Part shown: in pieces, positions 14,195-14,406 of the stretch
Layout of the letters: the number at the start of each line of letters is the position of its first letter
Numbering within the stretch: position 1 is the first letter of the stretch
Assembly (NCBI GenBank): GCA_016919605.1
Contig: JACXTQ010000190.1
Span: 1 to 14,406 of the forward strand
DNA from: Methylovulum sp.
Lineage (GTDB): Bacteria; Pseudomonadota; Gammaproteobacteria; Methylococcales; Methylomonadaceae
Direction of reading: 5' to 3'
DNA length: 14,406 nt
The notes under the pieces: generated by a model
Database searches by the model: none
The model's input: the letters and a program-made list of their open reading frames with translations, nothing else
What the model was told of the DNA's origin: nothing
Translations under genes and position numbers: made by a program

Positions 14195-14406
14195 ATTCTT
14201 TTACATAGACTATAGTAATTTATAGAAACAAGTAGTATTTTATTCGCATGAAATTATCAGATTATGCGAAAAAACTAGGCATCAGTTATCGGACGGCGTG
14301 GAATCATTACAAAGCCGGACAAATTCCCCATGCCAAAAAACTGCCCTCTGGACTGATTGTCGTTGACTATGCACGGGTTTCGTCTTCTGAAAATAAAGCC
14401 AATTTA
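14195..14406 (+). mobile_element. IS607-family insertion sequence, left end (runs off the window)
   Basis: The element is recognised from its tnpA start at 14248. Its left boundary must lie between the end of vapC similarity (about 14195-14205) and that ATG. IS607 elements have no terminal inverted repeats and make no target duplication, so the exact edge cannot be read. A TTTACA (14200-14205) and a TAGAAA (14223-14228) with 17 bp between them could be a weak tnpA promoter. A tnpB gene would be expected beyond the edge. Confidence 0.7.
14248..14406 (+). CDS. tnpA: IS607-family serine transposase TnpA, N-terminal part (cut by window edge)
   Basis: The visible 53 residues show the diagnostic IS607 TnpA order: a MerR-type helix-turn-helix at the N-terminus (MKLSDYAKKLGISYRTAWNH), the linker AGQIPHAKKLPSG, then the beginning of a serine-recombinase catalytic domain with YARVSSSENK, whose Ser45 is the predicted nucleophile. 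Having the DNA-binding domain before the catalytic domain separates IS607 from resolvases such as Tn3. The enzyme would excise and insert the element through a covalent serine intermediate. There is no Shine-Dalgarno sequence. It is divergent from the truncated vapC. The frame stays open to the window edge; whether the element is intact cannot be seen. Confidence 0.9.
   Translation, partial: MKLSDYAKKLGISYRTAWNHYKAGQIPHAKKLPSGLIVVDYARVSSSENKANL

Overview
The window reads as a chromosomal, partly accessory segment of a gammaproteobacterium. Base composition is close to balanced in the housekeeping genes. Intergenic gaps carry REP-like palindromes headed by GTAG, and the housekeeping proteins (Tag, GloA, a class Ib aminotransferase, SbcC) are of proteobacterial type. 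A methanotroph-like (Methylococcales) host is my best guess, but it rests on general impression and not on a marker gene.

Layout. (1) Positions 1-731 hold the end of tag (3-methyladenine DNA glycosylase I) followed by gloA (glyoxalase I), probably one transcript. (2) Positions 732-1789 are a patchy accessory stretch: a perfect paired-REP element (825-904), an AT-rich reverse-strand gene for a small cysteine-rich membrane-anchored protein (1005-1454), and a 137-bp MITE-like inverted repeat (1537-1673). (3) Positions 1790-2971, reverse strand, encode a class Ib aspartate/aromatic aminotransferase with a recognisable promoter. (4) Positions 3341-7950, forward strand, are a surface-glycan pair: a 1125-residue protein with two glycosyltransferase domains (GT2 then GT4) behind a beta-rich N-terminal region, then a PAPS-type sulfotransferase. 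The gap between them carries a hairpin and two CRP-type palindromes exactly 21 bp apart, upstream of a TATAAT box. (5) Positions 8006-13713, reverse strand, hold an unusual HNH-nuclease/TPR fusion protein followed by sbcC, with no sbcD next to it. (6) Positions 13714-14406 hold duplicated and inverted intergenic repeats, a vapC toxin lacking its 5' end, and the start of an IS607-family serine transposase pointing away from it. The insertion sequence probably truncated vapC.

Functionally the glycosyltransferase and sulfotransferase probably build or decorate an extracellular polysaccharide, the second gene with its own apparently activator-dependent promoter. The right third joins DNA-end processing (SbcC), a nuclease-repeat fusion of the modular kind seen among defence and conflict proteins, a toxin remnant and a mobile element, so it looks like a small genome-plasticity hotspot. 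The HNH-TPR protein is the most likely carrier of undescribed biology. No tRNA, rRNA or CRISPR array was seen.
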